Positions 51,884 to 60,137 of a stretch of DNA of 64,000 bases are shown here, in pieces. The first letter of the stretch is position 1. Every line of letters begins with the position of its first letter. The DNA comes from Lachnospiraceae bacterium. GTDB taxonomy: Bacteria > Bacillota > Clostridia > Lachnospirales > Lachnospiraceae. The position numbers were made by a program, and so were the translations under genes. The notes beneath the pieces were generated by a model. It had not been told where the DNA came from. It searched no databases and saw only the letters and a list, made by a program, of their open reading frames with translations. The stretch is from positions 179,188 through 243,187 of the forward strand of contig CAJTBF010000005.1 of assembly GCA_910574195.1 (NCBI GenBank). The letters are read 5' to 3'.

Positions 51884-51909
51884 AAAAAAGGGCTGCGAAA
51901 AAGCAGCCC
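51884..51909 (-). terminator. Terminator of aldo/keto reductase gene
   Basis: GGGCTGC (51890-51896) pairs with GCAGCCC (51903-51909); on the minus strand a run of six Ts follows. It lies 43 bp past the minus-strand gene's stop and also separates it from the convergent SNF2 gene. Confidence 0.85.
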
Positions 51910-51951
51910 TGGAACACCAGATCACGGAATCTTATCGAGATCGAAAGCGGA

Positions 51952-52836
51952 TTATTGATCGGGATTCATTTTTTTCGTTGGAATATGAAAGTCCGGATGT
52001 TCTCCAAGCCATGTGGTTTGAGGCATACAGCTGATCATGGAAAGTTCTTCTTTGGAAAGTGAAAAATCAAAGATTTCCATGTTGCTTTTCATATGTATTT
52101 CTGAGGAAGCCTTTGGAATGGGGATGATTCCTTTTTGCGTCAGAAAACGCAGACTGATCTGCGCGGTGCTTTTTCCGTACTTTTCAGCCAGAGTATCCAG
52201 TATGTAACGATTGGCGTCATTCATTTGTTTTCCACGTCCCAGCGGACTCCATGCCATAGGACGGATGTCATGATCCAGGCAATATTGAACCGTGGCTTCC
52301 TGTGAGTAGCCGGGATGAAGTTCTAATTGATTTACGACAGGTTTTATGCGGCAGTTTTTTAAAAGGGAGTCCAGATGATGGGGCAGAAAATTACTGCAGC
52401 CGATACTTTTGATTTTCCCCTCGGCAAGCAATTCTTCCATTGCACGCCAAGTGTCCAGATTGATCCCCTTCCAATTTTCATCTGGTTCTCCGGTTTCACG
52501 TGGCCAATGGATCAGATACAGGTCCACATAATCCATCTGCAGGCGCTCCAGAGAAGCGTACAAGGCGCGGCGGGTATTTTCGTATCCACGCTCCTGAATC
52601 CAGAGTTTTGTCTCAATTATAAAATCTTTCCGTGGAATGCGGCTTTCACGAATTGCCTGTCCAAGTGCTCGTTCGGTTTCGTATAAGGATGCAGTATCGA
52701 AAAAACGATAGCCGCATTGAATTGCAGTTTTTATAATTTGTACATTGTCTTGTCCAATCACCTGATAGGTACCGTATCCCTGATATGGGATTTTGTTACC
52801 GTCATTTAATGTATAAACGTTATTGATATGATCCAT
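51952..52836 (-). CDS. Aldo/keto reductase
   Basis: 294 residues. The catalytic tetrad is visible: Asp in FFDTASLY, Tyr in the same segment, Lys in IETKLW and His in LYLIHWPRE. NADPH-binding residues lie in IPIPKASSEIHMKSNMEIF. It would reduce aldehydes or keto-sugars, e.g. 2,5-diketogluconate-type compounds. ATG 52836 has GGAGG upstream on the minus strand. It follows the Nif11-like gene by 47 bp, so may be in one transcript with it. Confidence 0.92.
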   Translation of the reverse strand: MDHINNVYTLNDGNKIPYQGYGTYQVIGQDNVQIIKTAIQCGYRFFDTASLYETERALGQAIRESRIPRKDFIIETKLWIQERGYENTRRALYASLERLQMDYVDLYLIHWPRETGEPDENWKGINLDTWRAMEELLAEGKIKSIGCSNFLPHHLDSLLKNCRIKPVVNQLELHPGYSQEATVQYCLDHDIRPMAWSPLGRGKQMNDANRYILDTLAEKYGKSTAQISLRFLTQKGIIPIPKASSEIHMKSNMEIFDFSLSKEELSMISCMPQTTWLGEHPDFHIPTKKMNPDQ

Positions 52837-52883
52837 AGATGTTCCTCCTTTTTCCATAGACAGAAAGACGTAGTTTCCAATAT

Positions 52884-53165
52884 TTACTGAATTCCCGCAA
52901 GAAACAATTCATAAAAATCATCCTCGCCTTCCAGCATCGGGGAATTTTCTCCGCCGCCATTGGTACTCCGTTTCATCGCTGCGTGGAACGTTTCTCCTGC
53001 ACAGATCAGTTCCATCTCATAAATTTCATACCCCAATTCCCGGCAGATTTGGCAAAAGGCAGAAATGGGTTCTTCTGCATGTCTTGTATCTAAAAACCGG
53101 TTTTTGATCTTCTGATCATGGAGTGCCTTTGCCTGTAATTCATCCAGCATGGTCATAATATCCAT
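52884..53165 (-). CDS. Small Nif11-like protein
   Basis: 93 residues. Residues ~20-55 (KNRFLDTRH..., ICRELGYEIYEMEL) match the pattern of the Nif11 helical domain: a helix, then a G-Y before a second helix. After it comes MKRSTNGGGENSPMLEG and an acidic tail ending LFLAGIQ. Nif11 domains often act as leader regions of ribosomally made peptides, but no modification enzyme or peptidase-type exporter is adjacent and the tail has no Cys/Ser/Thr-rich core. Most likely it is a stand-alone regulatory or nitrogenase-unrelated Nif11 protein. The start at 53165 has GGGGGAACATTT upstream. Confidence 0.5.
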   Translation of the reverse strand: MDIMTMLDELQAKALHDQKIKNRFLDTRHAEEPISAFCQICRELGYEIYEMELICAGETFHAAMKRSTNGGGENSPMLEGEDDFYELFLAGIQ

Positions 53166-53228
53166 AAATGTTCCCCCATTTCTGACAGATATCTTCGGAA
53201 TAGTTCTTACCGTTTCCTTTCAATTGCG

Positions 53229-53258
53229 ATTCTGACAGATTATTTGTTCTGTCTGAAT
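53229..53258. promoter_or_regulatory. Dyad upstream of the Nif11-like gene
   Basis: ATTCTGACAGA (53229-53239) and TCTGTCTGAAT (53248-53258) are inverted with one mismatch, 64 bp before the Nif11-like start. TCTGACAGAT also occurs at 53178. It may be an operator or a weak end-hairpin of the ABC permease transcript. Confidence 0.35.
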
Positions 53259-53305
53259 ATTATGATTGTACCATCTGCGGCGTTTGATTGCAATATAGGA
53301 TGACC

Positions 53306-55648
53306 TTATTCTCCTGCAAGTAATGACCGGGGAGTAATCTTCCGAATTTTCCAGGCGAACAGGCAGATTAGAAGGAAAGCAGACAGAATCAGGATGATAC
53401 TTGCAAGGATAATATAATCTGCCGGAACTCGAAATGTACATTTCACAATACCGATGCTGTTTAAAAAGAATGCGGTCAGAGGATTGATGATCAGGCTGCA
53501 TACGGCAGATCCAACAATGGTGGAAAGAATGACAGCGGGCAAAAAGGAAAATGCTGTTTGCAAAATAAGTTGTTTTGTCGTAAATCCGAGTGCTTTGAGA
53601 ATTCCATAATCCTGTTTTTTATTACGCAGCATGGTTCGCACCAGCAGATACAAAACAAAAGCGATGATGATAACGCTGAGTACAAGGACGGTAATGACAA
53701 TCATCATCATAAGTGAAACATAGACAGAAGCAGATCCTTCTAAGATAGAGGCTACATTGATTGTTGTATTCACGGCCTTTTGAAAATGTTCTTTTATTTC
53801 TTCATGAAAGATGTCTATGTCTGTCTGATCTGATAGATTCAGATAGTAGCTTGCATTTGATAATTTCCCCAGACGCATATAACCGGCTCTGGTAAGCAGA
53901 CAGTCTTTTCCAAGCTGGTTGCTTGTTTGTGTATAGCCGGATATCAGGTAGGCAGCCTCCATTCCGTTGGCGGCGATTGTTATTTCATCCCCGATGTTCA
54001 AATCATGTTCTTTTGCATACTTTGCTGCTATGGCGATTTCATTGTCAAATTTGGGAAACCGTCCCTCAAATACGACGTCCTGATTGTTTACTTTTGCAAA
54101 ATCATCGCAGATTGTCGCCACAAGCTCTACACCGTTGACATGACGTACAGAAACGGAATGATACAGATATATTTTTTCTACGCGTGGATCTGACTGCATT
54201 TTCTGTAAGAATGCTTTTTCCAGGTCCGTTTGAATATTGATACAACTGTCTGCGGTTTCTCCCACAATCAGATTGGAGAAGGGAGTCATATCTACAATAA
54301 CGTTTTCGGTCATTAGTCCGGAAAAAACTACAATAAGAGAGAGAACAAGCATTGTGATGCAAACAGTAATGTTTTGTTTCATTGCGGAGAAGGTTGTTTT
54401 TAAAGCAAGTGCGAGGTCAAGGGGAATTCCGGTAGTTTCCAGAGAAATCCAGTTTTTCTTGAAATTATGCGTGAGAAGTCCCTGGCGGAGAGCAACGATA
54501 GGTTCCACTTTTTTGATTCTGCGTGAGGAAAGCCAGACAACGAGCGCAGTAACTCCGCTTGAAACCAGCAAGGTAAAGAAAAATGGGAACGGCAAAAAGT
54601 GAATCCGGTAAGGAATTCCGGTCTGGGAAATCATCATCGTATTTAAAAAAGGAAACATTCCATAAGAAATGCTTTCTCCCAGGAGGGAAGCAGCCAGTGA
54701 AATTCCGAGAAACTGAAGAAGGAGGGCATGGATCAATTGACTTCCGGTGTAACCGACCGCCTTGAGCGTTCCCAGATTTTTCATGTTTTCCTGTATATAG
54801 TTGAGAATATTAGATGCAACGACAATGAGTGCGATTAAAAGGATAAAGAAAGCCATTGCACTGATAATGCCCGAACAGATCATTTGAGAAATATAACGGG
54901 ACTGGGAAACCAGGGTATAGGAGTTGCTGATGGTACGTACGGAAGGATCATAGGAGGATACCATATTTTTTAATTGCGTTTCATAAGATTGGCTTTTGGA
55001 CTTCTCTTTCAGCCGAATGGAACAGAGTGTGGAGGCAGGTGCATATCCGCTTTGTTCCAATTCCCGGTATTTGTCTTCTGTCAAGAGTACTTCGCATAAG
55101 CTGCAGTTATGTGATCCGGCCATAATGCTGTTGAAAAAACCGCATATAGTATATTCTATTTTATGACTTCCGACGGATACCTGTATTGTCTTTCCAATGG
55201 CGTTCTTCTCCGATTGATACAGGATGGGGAGATAGATTCCACTCTGTATATTGCTGTCTTTTATAAGTTCTATCTTTCCGACAGACCGGGAAAGGGCGGC
55301 CTGCTTTTCCAGAAAAATAAGTTCCGTGCTGATTTCACCGCCGTGAAATGCAAAAGAACCCACCATATGCATAGAATCTGTCAGAGAAAATTCTGTGGTT
55401 TGTTTTTTCTTTTCCAAAGTCCGTATAAGAAAATTTTGCATTTCTGTGTCATGACGGTCCACGGAAAGGGTGACGTGTTCTGCATGGAGTTTATCATGAT
55501 AGCGGTCAAAATTTTGTTTGTAGTCTGTGGAAAGCATAAGCCAAAGATTGAGCATGGACGCAGCCAACAGCATCAGAACAAAAATGGCAGCGGTCTGCCC
55601 TTTTGACTTCCGTAGATTGGAGCGGGCCAATAGGAAACTTTTTCTCAT
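53306..55648 (-). CDS. ABC transporter permease with FtsX domains (MacB/antimicrobial-peptide type)
   Basis: 780 residues. One membrane segment lies near the N-terminus (~22-40), a large outside domain (~45-250) follows, and an FtsX core with three segments sits at about 258-385. A second outside part (~430-620) and a second FtsX core (~635-775) follow. Paired segments KNLGTLKAVGYTGSQLI and DYGILKALGFTTKQLI mark the two FtsX halves. It probably exports a peptide or lipid or senses one. ATG 55648 starts 2 bp after the ATPase stop, so the two are coupled. No two-component system is adjacent. Confidence 0.9.
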   Translation of the reverse strand: MRKSFLLARSNLRKSKGQTAAIFVLMLLAASMLNLWLMLSTDYKQNFDRYHDKLHAEHVTLSVDRHDTEMQNFLIRTLEKKKQTTEFSLTDSMHMVGSFAFHGGEISTELIFLEKQAALSRSVGKIELIKDSNIQSGIYLPILYQSEKNAIGKTIQVSVGSHKIEYTICGFFNSIMAGSHNCSLCEVLLTEDKYRELEQSGYAPASTLCSIRLKEKSKSQSYETQLKNMVSSYDPSVRTISNSYTLVSQSRYISQMICSGIISAMAFFILLIALIVVASNILNYIQENMKNLGTLKAVGYTGSQLIHALLLQFLGISLAASLLGESISYGMFPFLNTMMISQTGIPYRIHFLPFPFFFTLLVSSGVTALVVWLSSRRIKKVEPIVALRQGLLTHNFKKNWISLETTGIPLDLALALKTTFSAMKQNITVCITMLVLSLIVVFSGLMTENVIVDMTPFSNLIVGETADSCINIQTDLEKAFLQKMQSDPRVEKIYLYHSVSVRHVNGVELVATICDDFAKVNNQDVVFEGRFPKFDNEIAIAAKYAKEHDLNIGDEITIAANGMEAAYLISGYTQTSNQLGKDCLLTRAGYMRLGKLSNASYYLNLSDQTDIDIFHEEIKEHFQKAVNTTINVASILEGSASVYVSLMMMIVITVLVLSVIIIAFVLYLLVRTMLRNKKQDYGILKALGFTTKQLILQTAFSFLPAVILSTIVGSAVCSLIINPLTAFFLNSIGIVKCTFRVPADYIILASIILILSAFLLICLFAWKIRKITPRSLLAGE

Positions 55649-55650
55649 AG

Positions 55651-56409
55651 TTACCACCCCATTTCCGAAAGAAAAGCAGAGAGTGTATTGTGCCGCGCCG
55701 GGTCCTGGGGAATATATTTTCCTAAGTTACATTCTCCTAAGATTATCCCGTCTTTCAGATACAAAATTCGGTTGCCGCGTCTTGCAGAACGCATATCATG
55801 TGTAACCATGACAATACTTTGTCCATGTTCGTTAAAGTCGGTCAGTGTATTGAGTACATCAAGTCCGGTTTTAAAGTTGAGCGCTCCCGTAGGTTCATCG
55901 GCAAAAAGAATTTCCGGGTGATTAATCAGTGCCCGGACCATGCCGGCCCGCTGGGCCTCTCCACCGGATATTTGGGCGGGAAATTTTTTCCAGGTTTCTT
56001 CCGAAAGATCTACTGCGGTAAATAAGTTCCTGGCTCGGTCTAAAAGTATTTTTTTATCTTTGATTACGAGCAGACCTGCCGACAGGACGTTATCCATAAG
56101 GGACATCCCGTCAATCAGATAGATTTGCTGGAAAACAAATCCGCAATGATGCCGCCGGAATATGGCAAGTTGATCCTGATTCAGAGTGGAAATTATCTGA
56201 TCCTTGAAGGCAATAGTACCGAGAGAAGGAGTATCCATGCCGGAAAGCGCATATAAAAGCGTAGATTTTCCTGCACCACTCGCCCCCATGATTACGGTGA
56301 AATCTCCTTCGTAAAGTTCCAGATCAATATTTTTTAAAACATGTTGCAGCCTTCCACCACTTGAAAAAGATTTACTTAACTGGCTGGTTTTTAATAAGAT
56401 ATTTTTCAT
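55651..56409 (-). CDS. ABC transporter ATPase (LolD/MacB type)
   Basis: 252 residues. Walker A GASGAGKST (~42), Q-loop in FVFQQIYLI, signature ISGGEAQRAG (~148), Walker B LFADEPTGAL, and H-loop in MVTHDMRSA. It energises the FtsX-type permease encoded right after it. Upstream lie tandem CTTAAA repeats, a likely response-regulator site, though the regulator genes themselves are not here. The ribosome site GGAGG is 9 bp before ATG 56409 on the minus strand. Confidence 0.94.
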   Translation of the reverse strand: MKNILLKTSQLSKSFSSGGRLQHVLKNIDLELYEGDFTVIMGASGAGKSTLLYALSGMDTPSLGTIAFKDQIISTLNQDQLAIFRRHHCGFVFQQIYLIDGMSLMDNVLSAGLLVIKDKKILLDRARNLFTAVDLSEETWKKFPAQISGGEAQRAGMVRALINHPEILFADEPTGALNFKTGLDVLNTLTDFNEHGQSIVMVTHDMRSARRGNRILYLKDGIILGECNLGKYIPQDPARHNTLSAFLSEMGW

Positions 56410-56453
56410 GTAAGACTTCCTCCTTATACATATTTGATTTTAGTGCTTTTCTT

Positions 56454-56492
56454 CTTAAATGTCTTTAGATAATCCTTAAAGATTCCTTAAAT
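56454..56492 (-). promoter_or_regulatory. Tandem CTTAAA repeats upstream of the ABC transporter
   Basis: CTTAAA occurs at 56454, 56475 and 56486, with a weaker CTTTAG at 56463, so spacing is close to one helical turn. On the minus strand they read TTTAAG repeats before the ATPase gene. Such direct repeats are typical for OmpR-type regulators controlling MacB-like exporters. No such gene is within the window next to it. Confidence 0.45.
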
Positions 56493-56501
56493 GTGAAAAA
56501 G

Positions 56502-56529
56502 AAAAATCCCCGTATTTACGGGGCTTTTT
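56502..56529 (-). terminator. Terminator of the integrase gene
   Basis: CCCCGTA (56508-56514) pairs with TACGGGG (56517-56523); with flanking A- and T-runs it gives an intrinsic terminator in minus direction, 41 bp after the integrase stop. It marks the left margin of the integrated element. Confidence 0.8.
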
Positions 56530-56569
56530 GAAATGATTTGTCACTAACCTGTCGCTAACGTATTCAAAT

Positions 56570-57721
56570 TTAACGGGTGTTATCTGATGGAATTTTGATC
56601 TTTTCGATCTCATTTCTGAGTTCTTCCAGGGAACGGTGACCATAGACCTTATTTGTGATATCCTGAAACGCATGACCAAGCATACGCTTTCGATCATTTT
56701 CATTTACCTTGTATTTTTCGCAAAGTGCAGAGAAGGTGTGCCGCGCATCATGCGGGGTATGTCTTTGGATGCCGAGATGTTCCAGGGCTGCATACATTTT
56801 ATTCCGGAATGTATAAGGGGTTACGTCAAGGATTTTCCTGTATGTATTGATGCGATGCTTCACAAGATCATAGATCCCGGAATGTATAGGGACGATGCGA
56901 TTCTTTCCGGTATTCGTTTTTACACCGCCCTGAAAATATTTTTCCGTTAGATTTACCTCAATCGTTTCATATGCTTTTATTCTATATCCGGAGTAGCACA
57001 TAATCAATATAAATTCCACAACAGGATCCTTTTTGTGCTTCCAGAGTACTGCAAGTTCATCGTCTGAGAAAGGTACGCCATGTTCATCGTCCTCCGGTTT
57101 TTTTACTTCCACATGAGCGGAATAGTCTTTTTCGCAGAGTTCATATTTTTCCGCATAGGCGTACATCTGGTGGAAGAGAGAGACGATCAGTTCCAGAGAC
57201 GAATGCTTTAAGGGACAATGATCCACGACATCCTGCAAATCATTGTATTTCAAACCGGAGAATTCCCTGTCGTGTAATGCAGAACAATTTCTGAATGCTG
57301 CCCTGGTAGAATCCATCGTGGCCTTTGAGTAGGATTTCTTTGAATTTTCATATTTTTCTTTGTAAAACCGTTCGTAGATCTCAGAGAATGTGTATGTTTT
57401 TTCTTTGTTTTTATCAACGCGTGTTGCCTGCAAATAATCCGCCAGTATGCTTCCAAAGGTGTCGCTGGTATTTCGGTCCAGATCATTCAGCGTCTGTTCG
57501 AATCCCGGATAGTATGTACCGGCGTGCCAGGCGGTCAGGACCGCGAAGCCCTTCATGTACTCGTCCACATAGCAGATCGCTTTTACCGGTGCGTATTGTC
57601 CGGGGGCAATCATTTCTCCGGCCGGAGGATATACCCCGTAAGGATTCCGCCTCTTTCCGGATAACTTCTTTATGGAACCGTAGCCGTTGGGAAGTTTCGG
57701 GTATTTCTTTCGTCTTGGCAT
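56570..57721 (-). CDS. int: Tyrosine-type site-specific integrase
   Basis: 383 residues. An N-terminal basic arm-binding part, a SAM-like core-binding domain (~105-200), then the catalytic domain: Arg in SGYRIKAYE (~247), HDARHTF (H-x-x-R, ~321), His in MLGHAF, and nucleophile Tyr in NKVYGHR (~363). It would integrate and excise the mobile element that occupies the rest of the window. It is read toward the host ABC genes, so the attachment site probably lies between 56410 and 56570. RBS AAGGAGG precedes the start. Confidence 0.93.
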   Translation of the reverse strand: MPRRKKYPKLPNGYGSIKKLSGKRRNPYGVYPPAGEMIAPGQYAPVKAICYVDEYMKGFAVLTAWHAGTYYPGFEQTLNDLDRNTSDTFGSILADYLQATRVDKNKEKTYTFSEIYERFYKEKYENSKKSYSKATMDSTRAAFRNCSALHDREFSGLKYNDLQDVVDHCPLKHSSLELIVSLFHQMYAYAEKYELCEKDYSAHVEVKKPEDDEHGVPFSDDELAVLWKHKKDPVVEFILIMCYSGYRIKAYETIEVNLTEKYFQGGVKTNTGKNRIVPIHSGIYDLVKHRINTYRKILDVTPYTFRNKMYAALEHLGIQRHTPHDARHTFSALCEKYKVNENDRKRMLGHAFQDITNKVYGHRSLEELRNEIEKIKIPSDNTR

Positions 57722-57817
57722 GGTGTCATCCTCCTTAAAAATGGGTATAAAAATAACAGCCTGTAAATATCTCGTGAATATCCTGTGATTTTGCGGTGAT
57801 TTTCGAGAGATAAATAC

Positions 57818-57924
57818 TTGCGGGCTGCCCCTAAAGATGATACAATATTTTTGGCTTTACATTAGTATCCTTCGGGGCTAGTGTGTATTATGAACCGTTC
57901 CTGTTGCCGCAGGGGCGGTTTTTT
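57818..57924 (+). ncRNA. Candidate small RNA 1 (promoter, hairpin, terminator)
   Basis: Promoter TTGCGG (57818-57823), 17 bp, TACAAT (57841-57846), so transcription would start near 57853. The ~72-nt RNA holds a hairpin ACATTAG / CTAGTGT around TATCCTTCGGGG, then an 11-bp terminator stem AACCGTTCCTG (57893-57903) / CAGGGGCGGTT (57910-57920) with six Ts. A paralogue at 60032-60137 shares promoter bases (TACTTGC, CCTAAAG, TG, TACAAT), the TATC...TTCGGG loop, and terminator end, while the stems differ but still pair. It encodes no convincing peptide. Confidence 0.6.
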
Positions 57925-57929
57925 ATTAT

Positions 57930-58472
57930 TTAAAGTAAATCAGAAATTCTAATGGTCAGATTATGAAACATATGGCTTGTAATCTCATCATTAAAAGAGA
58001 ATTGATTTGAAATTTCCTCATTTCCGAAAGAATAAACCTGAACATTTTTCAGGATAGGGTTTATAATCCAGTATTCATGGACTCCGGTATTTTGATAGAG
58101 CCATAACTTTTTTAGATAATCTTGGCTTTGAGTGCTTGGTGAGATTACTTCAATTATCCAATCTGGTGCGCCTTTGCATCCCTTTTCAGTTATCTTTGTT
58201 TTATCACAAATAACAGAAATATCTGGTTCTACCCACGTTTTATCATTAGCATCCAGATTGACTGCAAAAGGAGCGGGTACAACTTCGCATCCTCCTTTAT
58301 TAGCATCTATATAGTCTGCAATCTTACGGGCAAGAGAGAAGCAAATTTTTTGATGTATGAAACTTGGTGGAGTCATAGCATATAACTTCCCGTCGATTAG
58401 TTCCGCACGCTGTCCTTCCGGAAGGTTCCAGTAATCTTCTGATGTGTATATGTGTTCCTGTGGTATTGGCAT
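57930..58472 (-). CDS. Uma2-family (DUF820) PD-(D/E)xK nuclease-like protein
   Basis: 180 residues. The N-terminus has the family's TSEDYWNLPEGQRAELIDGKLYAM. The nuclease-type core shows EPDISVICD and PDWIIEVISPSTQSQDYLKKLWLYQNTGVHEYWII (Asp, Glu, and Lys). These proteins have the restriction-endonuclease fold; their function is not established. ATG 58472 has AAAGGA 9 bp upstream. It lies directly convergent with candidate small RNA 1, whose terminator ends 6 bp before this gene's stop. Confidence 0.85.
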   Translation of the reverse strand: MPIPQEHIYTSEDYWNLPEGQRAELIDGKLYAMTPPSFIHQKICFSLARKIADYIDANKGGCEVVPAPFAVNLDANDKTWVEPDISVICDKTKITEKGCKGAPDWIIEVISPSTQSQDYLKKLWLYQNTGVHEYWIINPILKNVQVYSFGNEEISNQFSFNDEITSHMFHNLTIRISDLL

Positions 58473-58524
58473 GTGGTCACATCCTTTCAATTAACATAAA
58501 AGGTTCATAATATAATTATAAGAT

Positions 58525-58764
58525 CTAAGCTATGCAGGCAGTATTGCTATACTGCACAACTGCAATCTCGGTCATTGTATTTTTCATACGGCTTATAATT
58601 TTTTCTAATTGTGCCGCAACTTCATGACTATATGAAACCTCTCCACATTGTGAGCATACCTGTGAAGGAACACCTTTTACAATGATGATGCAATCCTCTA
58701 GGTCTGCGATGAAGTTTGTTTTTTTATCTACCAAATTTCCTTTGCACATAATACATTCGTTCAT
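58525..58764 (-). CDS. YgiT-type zinc-finger protein (antitoxin-like)
   Basis: 79 residues. CIMC and later CSQC form a four-Cys zinc site. VKGVPSQVCSQCGEVSYSHEVAAQLEKI is the MqsA/YgiT N-terminal pattern, without a following helix-turn-helix. It starts 3 bp after the DUF4258 gene and is therefore its coupled partner. By analogy with MqsR/MqsA it would be the antitoxin. Confidence 0.8.
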   Translation of the reverse strand: MNECIMCKGNLVDKKTNFIADLEDCIIIVKGVPSQVCSQCGEVSYSHEVAAQLEKIISRMKNTMTEIAVVQYSNTACIA

Positions 58765-58767
58765 ATG

Positions 58768-59085
58768 CTATTCCACCCTTCTTGTTTTGAAATCGTCCAT
58801 CCATTTGTCTTTGGTTGGTATGTATGCAGTTATTAACCAAAGTTCTGTTCCGTTATCATTGGGGGCACATACTATGTGGATGATATCGTTTGATGTACGA
58901 TATCCCATAATCAGACAACTGGGGAAAGGATAGTCATCGGGATAGTCTTCCACAAGTTCACCATTGAGGATCGCATTTTGCACATCTTTCATGCTGATAT
59001 TTCTCTGTGCAAGCCTTACAAATATGTGATTTGTCCATCGTAGTTTATGCGAAGAACAGAGTTGTTTAATTAAAAGTAGGTCCAT
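58768..59085 (-). CDS. DUF4258 protein (RelE-like toxin candidate)
   Basis: 105 residues. The DUF4258 core is seen in LRWTNHIFVRLAQRNISMKDVQNAI, GYRTSNDIIHIV and LWLITAYIPTKDKW. The fold is related to small RNase toxins. The partner antitoxin-like YgiT gene follows with a 3-bp gap. ATG 59085 has AAGGAG 9 bp upstream. Toxicity is inferred from family pairing. Confidence 0.78.
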   Translation of the reverse strand: MDLLLIKQLCSSHKLRWTNHIFVRLAQRNISMKDVQNAILNGELVEDYPDDYPFPSCLIMGYRTSNDIIHIVCAPNDNGTELWLITAYIPTKDKWMDDFKTRRVE

Positions 59086-59166
59086 TCGTAGATTCTCCTT
59101 AGATATTTTATACAATTGCTGGCATGATCAGACTATTATTATCACCATGAGATCAGGAATGAAGAT

Positions 59167-59799
59167 TTATTCCGCCATTTCAGAAGAATTTGCAGTACTT
59201 ATTATATTTCCGCTGTCTGCATTGACAAAAGTAACAGAAACATTGCTGATATTTTCTCCACTAAATACACTATATAACCCACCATACATATAAAATGCCA
59301 TTGTAGAGAATGATTCATTCATATCCAGCTCTACTGATTTGGTGGTCACAGTAAATTCAGTAAAATTCTCATTTGCCTCTATTTTTGTAAAATTCGGATA
59401 GTCTTCAGATCCAATCATTTCATTGATGTTATTATTAATTTGATCCCGGTATTCATCCATAAGATCACTGTGTTGCTTTTTGGTCATAGTATATGTTGCG
59501 CTACCATCGGAATTCAGAATGATTGATTGAAAGCCGTGTTCTTCTGCAATCTTATCGAGGTCTTCCTGTGTTTGCTCCCCAACATAATCCGCTGGGATTG
59601 TCAGTTCTACATCAAAGATTCCTTTTTCAACATCTACATCACCAAGAGATTCCAGATCGTCAGTAGTTTCATCAGACTCTTTTGAAGCGTCCTCCTTCTT
59701 TTCAGGCCCAGTAGCTTTTTCCTTATTGTCTCCTCCGCAAGCGGTCATGGAGATAGCAAGCGATAATGTCAAAATTAACATTGTAATTTTTCTTTTCAT
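59167..59799 (-). CDS. Secreted lipoprotein in lysogeny region
   Basis: 210 residues. Lipobox SMTACGG (Cys ~21), then an acidic linker rich in Glu, Asp, Ser and Thr, followed by a domain of about 150 residues with DVELTIPADYVGEQ, MTKKQHSDLMDEY and a final NADSGNIIST. I recognise no named family beyond hypothetical lipoproteins. Its place between the integrase and the repressor matches that of phage superinfection-exclusion lipoproteins (for example Ltp of phage TP-J34), so this is a possible role. GAGG precedes the start. Confidence 0.7.
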   Translation of the reverse strand: MKRKITMLILTLSLAISMTACGGDNKEKATGPEKKEDASKESDETTDDLESLGDVDVEKGIFDVELTIPADYVGEQTQEDLDKIAEEHGFQSIILNSDGSATYTMTKKQHSDLMDEYRDQINNNINEMIGSEDYPNFTKIEANENFTEFTVTTKSVELDMNESFSTMAFYMYGGLYSVFSGENISNVSVTFVNADSGNIISTANSSEMAE

Positions 59800-59939
59800 A
59801 GTGCATTTCCTCTCTTTCTCTTTTGTTCAGACGTACATTCGAAAAATTCATATAATTGTCTGCATAGTTATACTATTTTCATTACCACGAGATTAGGGAT
59901 GAAGTATATTGTGTAATAATGTCTTCTATGGATTACAAT

Positions 59940-60021
59940 GCCCACAGGGGGAGTATCCCTGACCTATAAGATCATTTCTTGTTTCGTCATAGGTTGAGTA
60001 ATTTTGTGGGGCGATTTTTTT
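59940..60021 (+). other. Structured segment upstream of candidate small RNA 2
   Basis: GCCCACA (59940-59946) can pair with TGTGGGGC (60005-60012), enclosing AGGG / CCCT and ACCTAT / ATAGGT hairpins. GATTTTTTTG follows the outer stem, terminator-like. TACAAT at 59934 is too close to serve as its promoter. It might be the end of some transcript or a separate RNA. The rest of 59800-60031 has no gene. Confidence 0.3.
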
Positions 60022-60031
60022 GTTTCTTTAC

Positions 60032-60137
60032 TTGCAAGTTATTCCTAAAGGTGTTACAATTCTTTTGAGTTGTAGATATCATTTTCGGGTATCTATGTAG
60101 GATCGTCCGGTGTTGGTAGCACCGGGCGGTTTTTTAT
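60032..60137 (+). ncRNA. Candidate small RNA 2 (paralogue of small RNA 1)
   Basis: Promoter TTGCAA (60032-60037), 17 bp, TACAAT (60055-60060). The ~69-nt RNA has a hairpin TAGATA / TATCTA around a loop with TTTTCGGG, then a terminator GTCCGGTG / CACCGGGC with GGTTTTTT. Sequence from the -35 to the -10 is largely the same as in small RNA 1, and the hairpin loop is conserved while stem bases change in pairs. The terminator end lies next to the stop codon of the convergent zinc-ribbon gene, the same arrangement as small RNA 1 with Uma2. Confidence 0.6.
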
